DNA of 64,000 bases, taken from assembly GCF_036711975.1 (NCBI RefSeq), contig NC_091976.1:32860001-32924000 (forward strand), written 5' to 3'. Made by a program: the position numbers and the translations under genes. The stretch comes from Onthophagus taurus (taxonomy: Eukaryota; Arthropoda; Insecta; Coleoptera; Scarabaeidae). The stretch's first letter is position 1, and each line of letters starts with the position of its first letter. The notes under the pieces are model-generated. The model had not been told where the DNA came from and did not search any database. It worked only from the letters and a program-made list of their open reading frames with translations. Below, one piece after another: positions 60,446 through 64,000 of the stretch.

Positions 60446-62830
60446 AGCACCAAGTTGTACATTTTTCTTAACTCGTATTAACTTACACAGATTAATATAA
60501 CCACATAAATCCAGTTTAGAACATTTTGAAACAAAATCGTCTGGTTTTTATGCAACACCACCTATAAAAAAAAAGTGTTCCGTCTCGCTTGAATTTACCC
60601 TCAGTAAATGGAGACGTAAACTTTTTGTTAGTCATTTTTCGCCCTTTGAAGTATTTTTACCCAGTAATAACCGCGCTTTCAATTAGAGTAGAAATATGTA
60701 CTCATTTTAACATCTCTTTTAAAACGACTAAAAAGTAGCGTTGTTTATGTATCAAGGCCGGAAAGCTGTTAATCTTTTTGTTGATACGAACCAAATTACT
60801 TTATTTCTTGAATCTTTAATTTAATAAGATTATTATTATTAGATGTTCGTTAGAGGTGACACTAAAAATAATTATAAAACAAAAATCAAACCTTCAAATT
60901 AAATTAATTTGACGACAGCTAAAGTAATTATCCACCTGGATCGAGTAATTACCCGGAGTTAAGCTCGAAACACGATGAAATCTACACCATTAACTACGTT
61001 CCCTTTAATACTGAGTTTAAGACGACTAATAAAAGCGCATAGCTGTTTAATTAAAAGTTTAAGTCAGGGAGATGGAAAACGTATCGTTATCCAGCTACTA
61101 AAATAGTTGTAGTTTAAATTTCGAATGGATGAGGAGGAGAGGGGATAAAATTGAGGAGGATCTGTGAGGTCGCATTCAGTTCAAGGTCGTGGGTTTCCCA
61201 GGGTCCACCTCGGAAAGCGAAAACGGGACGGGTACAATTTTCCGAGGACCCTTTGGCAGCCGCTGCTTTTACCAAACAAGCCCTTTTACCTGTCCCCTTG
61301 GTGTTTGTTTTCCGGGGAAATCCTTTTGGATTATTTAACGGAAATTGACTCATATCCTTTAATCTCAATTAAGATAATCTCTTTGAAAGGTAGAATTTTT
61401 TTAAAATATAGTTTAAATTGGATTTAAAAATATTTCTCGCGCTACAAAGTAGTGTACATACAGTGTAAAGCAAATGATTGTAAGCAATAAACATCGCGCA
61501 ACGTTCCAGATACTGTGTAATTGTTGCTTAAAATTCTTTTTAAAACATCTGTCTCCGGAGATACCGTTTTCATTAACGGTCTCAGGTGCCGGCCAGCCTG
61601 AGACCGGTCGATATGCCCCGTTTTGCGAACGCGAGGGCCCCCCCGAGTATCGAACCGAGGGCACCAGCCACAGCAACAACACACCAGTTGCTTCCAACGA
61701 CCGTTAATCTCCCGCAAAAGCAACAGAAACCACTTACGGGTGCACTTTTATAAAACATTATTTAACGCAAATTAAAATTTAATTGTCAAAATTTATCGTA
61801 GAAATAAATTTCGTTAAAAATATGTACCAAAAAAAATCTTTTTCGTTGATTAATTCATCCGCCGAGTCGTTCACCTTCTCTTTTCTCTTTATTGTCTCAT
61901 AATAATGGAAATGTCATAATCACGAAAATAATGGAAATATAAACAAAACGAGAAACTCGATGATGAGATGAAAACAAAACGATCGGCTCGGCGTTTAATT
62001 AAATTACAAGTTTCAAACTAATTGTTACTAACTAATTAATGAGTAGATAATAGAGATAACATAGTTGTCCGGTAATTTTATTCACAAATACACATTCAAA
62101 TTTAACCGTGGCATTGTCGTATTGATCCTTGAAACCTAACAAAGGGTGTCGGAACGGAACTAATTACAATCAAATTTTATGATATATGTATTTATATAAT
62201 TGTAATTTAATTGTATAAATCATAATGAGTTATGAAATTTAAAAAATTTTCCCCCGAAAGTATTGTATTTAAAAGATTGCGTGACTCGCATCAAAGATTA
62301 CTTCAAGTAGGATTATTTTATAAAATGGGCTATTTTCTAGTTTATGAAAGCCGTACTTCATTTCGAATGCAAGAACTACAATACAATGCATAAAGTGGCA
62401 GGCAATTATATACGAGCTCACTTGAATGCATTATCCTCCCCTAAGCTTATAGGGAGTACCTAAAACAACCCAATAAAACTGTAATCACAACTCAGTTTAG
62501 ATCGACGATTCGTGTAAAATTTGTTGAAAAAAACTGTTGTAGAGTTTGATTTTGTACTTTTAAATTGGTTTTTATTTTATATAGATTAAAATCTCTCATC
62601 TTATCCATTTTACAATCAAGTTTCTTAATATTTCTTTTTGTTTTGTTAAAAAAGATTACACATCAAAGTCGAAATCAGATTATTAGTTACTAACTTACAA
62701 AATTAACGTTTAAAAAGTTAAAAATCGACGATTCTTCTTATCAATGTGAAATGGCAAACAAAAAACACGTTAAAAATAAAAAGAAAGTGCGGAAAAGTGA
62801 TTAAGACTAGATTAACTTCAGTTATTAAAC
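60446..62830. other. Intron or intergenic DNA with a GC-rich patch
   Basis: Mostly AT-rich and featureless. The stretches 61120-61340 and 61555-61730 are clearly GC-richer and stay open in several frames on both strands without any recognised domain. A 9-bp stem hairpin (GGTCTCAGG … CCTGAGACC, 61578-61605) lies in the second. They may be conserved non-coding or regulatory DNA, or an unrecognised exon. Confidence 0.4.
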
Positions 62831-62834
62831 TTCT

Positions 62835-64000
62835 CTTATATGATAACTAACTTCAGGTTTAAAATGTCAACCTCAATTTTGACATATTTGTAATCTTCAT
62901 TAAAAATTCTTTAAAATGAGTACAAACACGACATATTTATCTTCAATATTAATGAAGTTATGGTCAACATCCGGTTAAGAATGTCAACGTCAATTTTAAC
63001 ATATTTGTAATGAAAAATCCTTTAAAATGAGTCCAAACATGACACGTTTAATTCCAATATTACTGGAGATATAAGCAACTTCCGGTTTGTTATGTCAATG
63101 TCATTTTGACATATTCTTAATTTTTATGAAATGTGTTAAAATTTGTCACAAAAACGGAAGTATAATAAAAAAAATCAAAAATTAAGGTTGGTATTAATAT
63201 TTAAAAATTAAATTGCTATCTTCATTGTTGCTAACTTCGGGTTTAATGTTTTTTATTCTAACTTTTTGTTTTTTTTGTGTTGACACATTTTAAAGGTTTT
63301 TTTTTAATAAAGAATACATCTTGAAAGAACACCATGAAGTTGTCCATTTGTCTATTATATGATAACTAACTTCAGATTTAAAATGTCAACCTCAATTTTG
63401 ACACATTTGTAATCTTCATTCAAAATTCTTTAAAATAAGTACAAACACGACATATTTATCTTCAATATTAATGAAGTTATGGTCAACTTCCGGTTAAGAA
63501 TGTCAACGTCAATTTTAACATATTTGTAATGAAAAATCCTTTAAAATGAGTCCAAACATGACACGTTTAATTCCAATATTACTGAAGATATAAGCAACTT
63601 CCGGTTTGAAATGTCAATGTCATTTTGACATATTCTTAATTTTTATGAAATGTGTTAAAATTTCTCACAAAAACGGAAGTATAATAAAAAAAATCAAAAA
63701 TTAAGGTTGGTATTAATATTTAAAAATTAAATTGCTATCTTCATTGTTGCTAACTTCGGGTTTAATGTTTTTTATTCTAACTTTTTGTTTTTTTTGTGTT
63801 GACACATTTTAAAGGTTTTTTTTAATAAAGAATACATCTTGAAAGAACACCATGAAGTTGTCCATTTGTCTATTATATGATAACTAACTTCAGGTTTAAA
63901 ATGTCAACCTCAATTTTGACACATTTGTAATCTTCATTCAAAATTCTTTAAAATAAGTACAAACACGACATATTTATCTTCAATATTAATGAAGTTATGG
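62835..64000. repeat. ~520-bp tandem repeat, runs off the right edge
   Basis: Copies start at about 62837, 63356 and 63876 (TATATGATAACTAACTTCAG). The first two differ by only a few bases. Inside each unit are ~115-bp sub-repeats with AACTTCCGGTT and GTCAACGTCAATTTTAACAT motifs. Confidence 0.93.

Noticed and set aside
61413-61723. Overlapping minus-strand ORFs with CCCCGWC-like peptides, tested as the missing Cys-rich GRXCR exon
   Set aside because: Wrong strand, and the cysteine pattern does not match the repeated CxxC pairs of the family.

Overview
This window is AT-rich nuclear DNA from an insect, most likely a beetle. The evidence is short introns with GT/AG ends, a clan-3 (CYP9-like) P450, an AA15 chitin-active oxygenase, a soluble guanylate cyclase beta subunit closest to insect Gycbeta100B, and an insect-type GRXCR gene. 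The beetle call is inference from the P450 type and the repeat style. Nothing suggests a bacterial or viral genome.

Genes, left to right. A DUF4806-domain gene (1418-2235, minus) is divergent from an IFT43 gene (2576-3320, plus), followed by a clan-3 cytochrome P450 (3446-5313, plus). After 9 kb of satellite and transposon DNA comes a membrane-anchored AA15 LPMO-like gene (14282-15391). Next is the 13-exon soluble guanylate cyclase beta-1 gene (18949-27344), whose last intron contains a complete ASB17-like SOCS-box gene on the opposite strand (26065-27091). The right half is dominated by a GRXCR1-like gene: its first coding exon is at 36154-37230, its glutaredoxin exon at 55180-55413, and its Cys-rich 3' exon(s) lie beyond the window. 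The intron between is about 18 kb. The genes look unrelated in function; there is no operon-like logic here.

More than half of the window is repeats. Several unrelated satellites have periods of 174-182 bp (1-890; 5395-9185; the 181-bp family near 32.5, 35.3, 37.4-39.7, 43.1, 45.1, 49.2, 56.3 and 58-60.2 kb; 45590-47330; 49325-52550). Others have units of about 83, 126, 130, 260 and 520 bp. There are also at least six TIR elements, a probable solo LTR, and pieces of RTE-like, CR1/Jockey-like and Tc1/mariner elements, many nested.

The most interesting pattern is modular. One palindromic module (core CTAGTTCTAGG ... GGCTAAACCCGAA) forms its own 126-bp array, but also sits in inverted orientation at both ends of other tandem arrays (37.3-39.8 kb; 23.0-25.5 kb; probably 56.1-60.4 kb). 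These look like foldback-type mobile elements whose arms or cargo are satellites. A separate GC-rich core (CCGAGGTCGCTTGCGG) recurs inside at least four otherwise different arrays.
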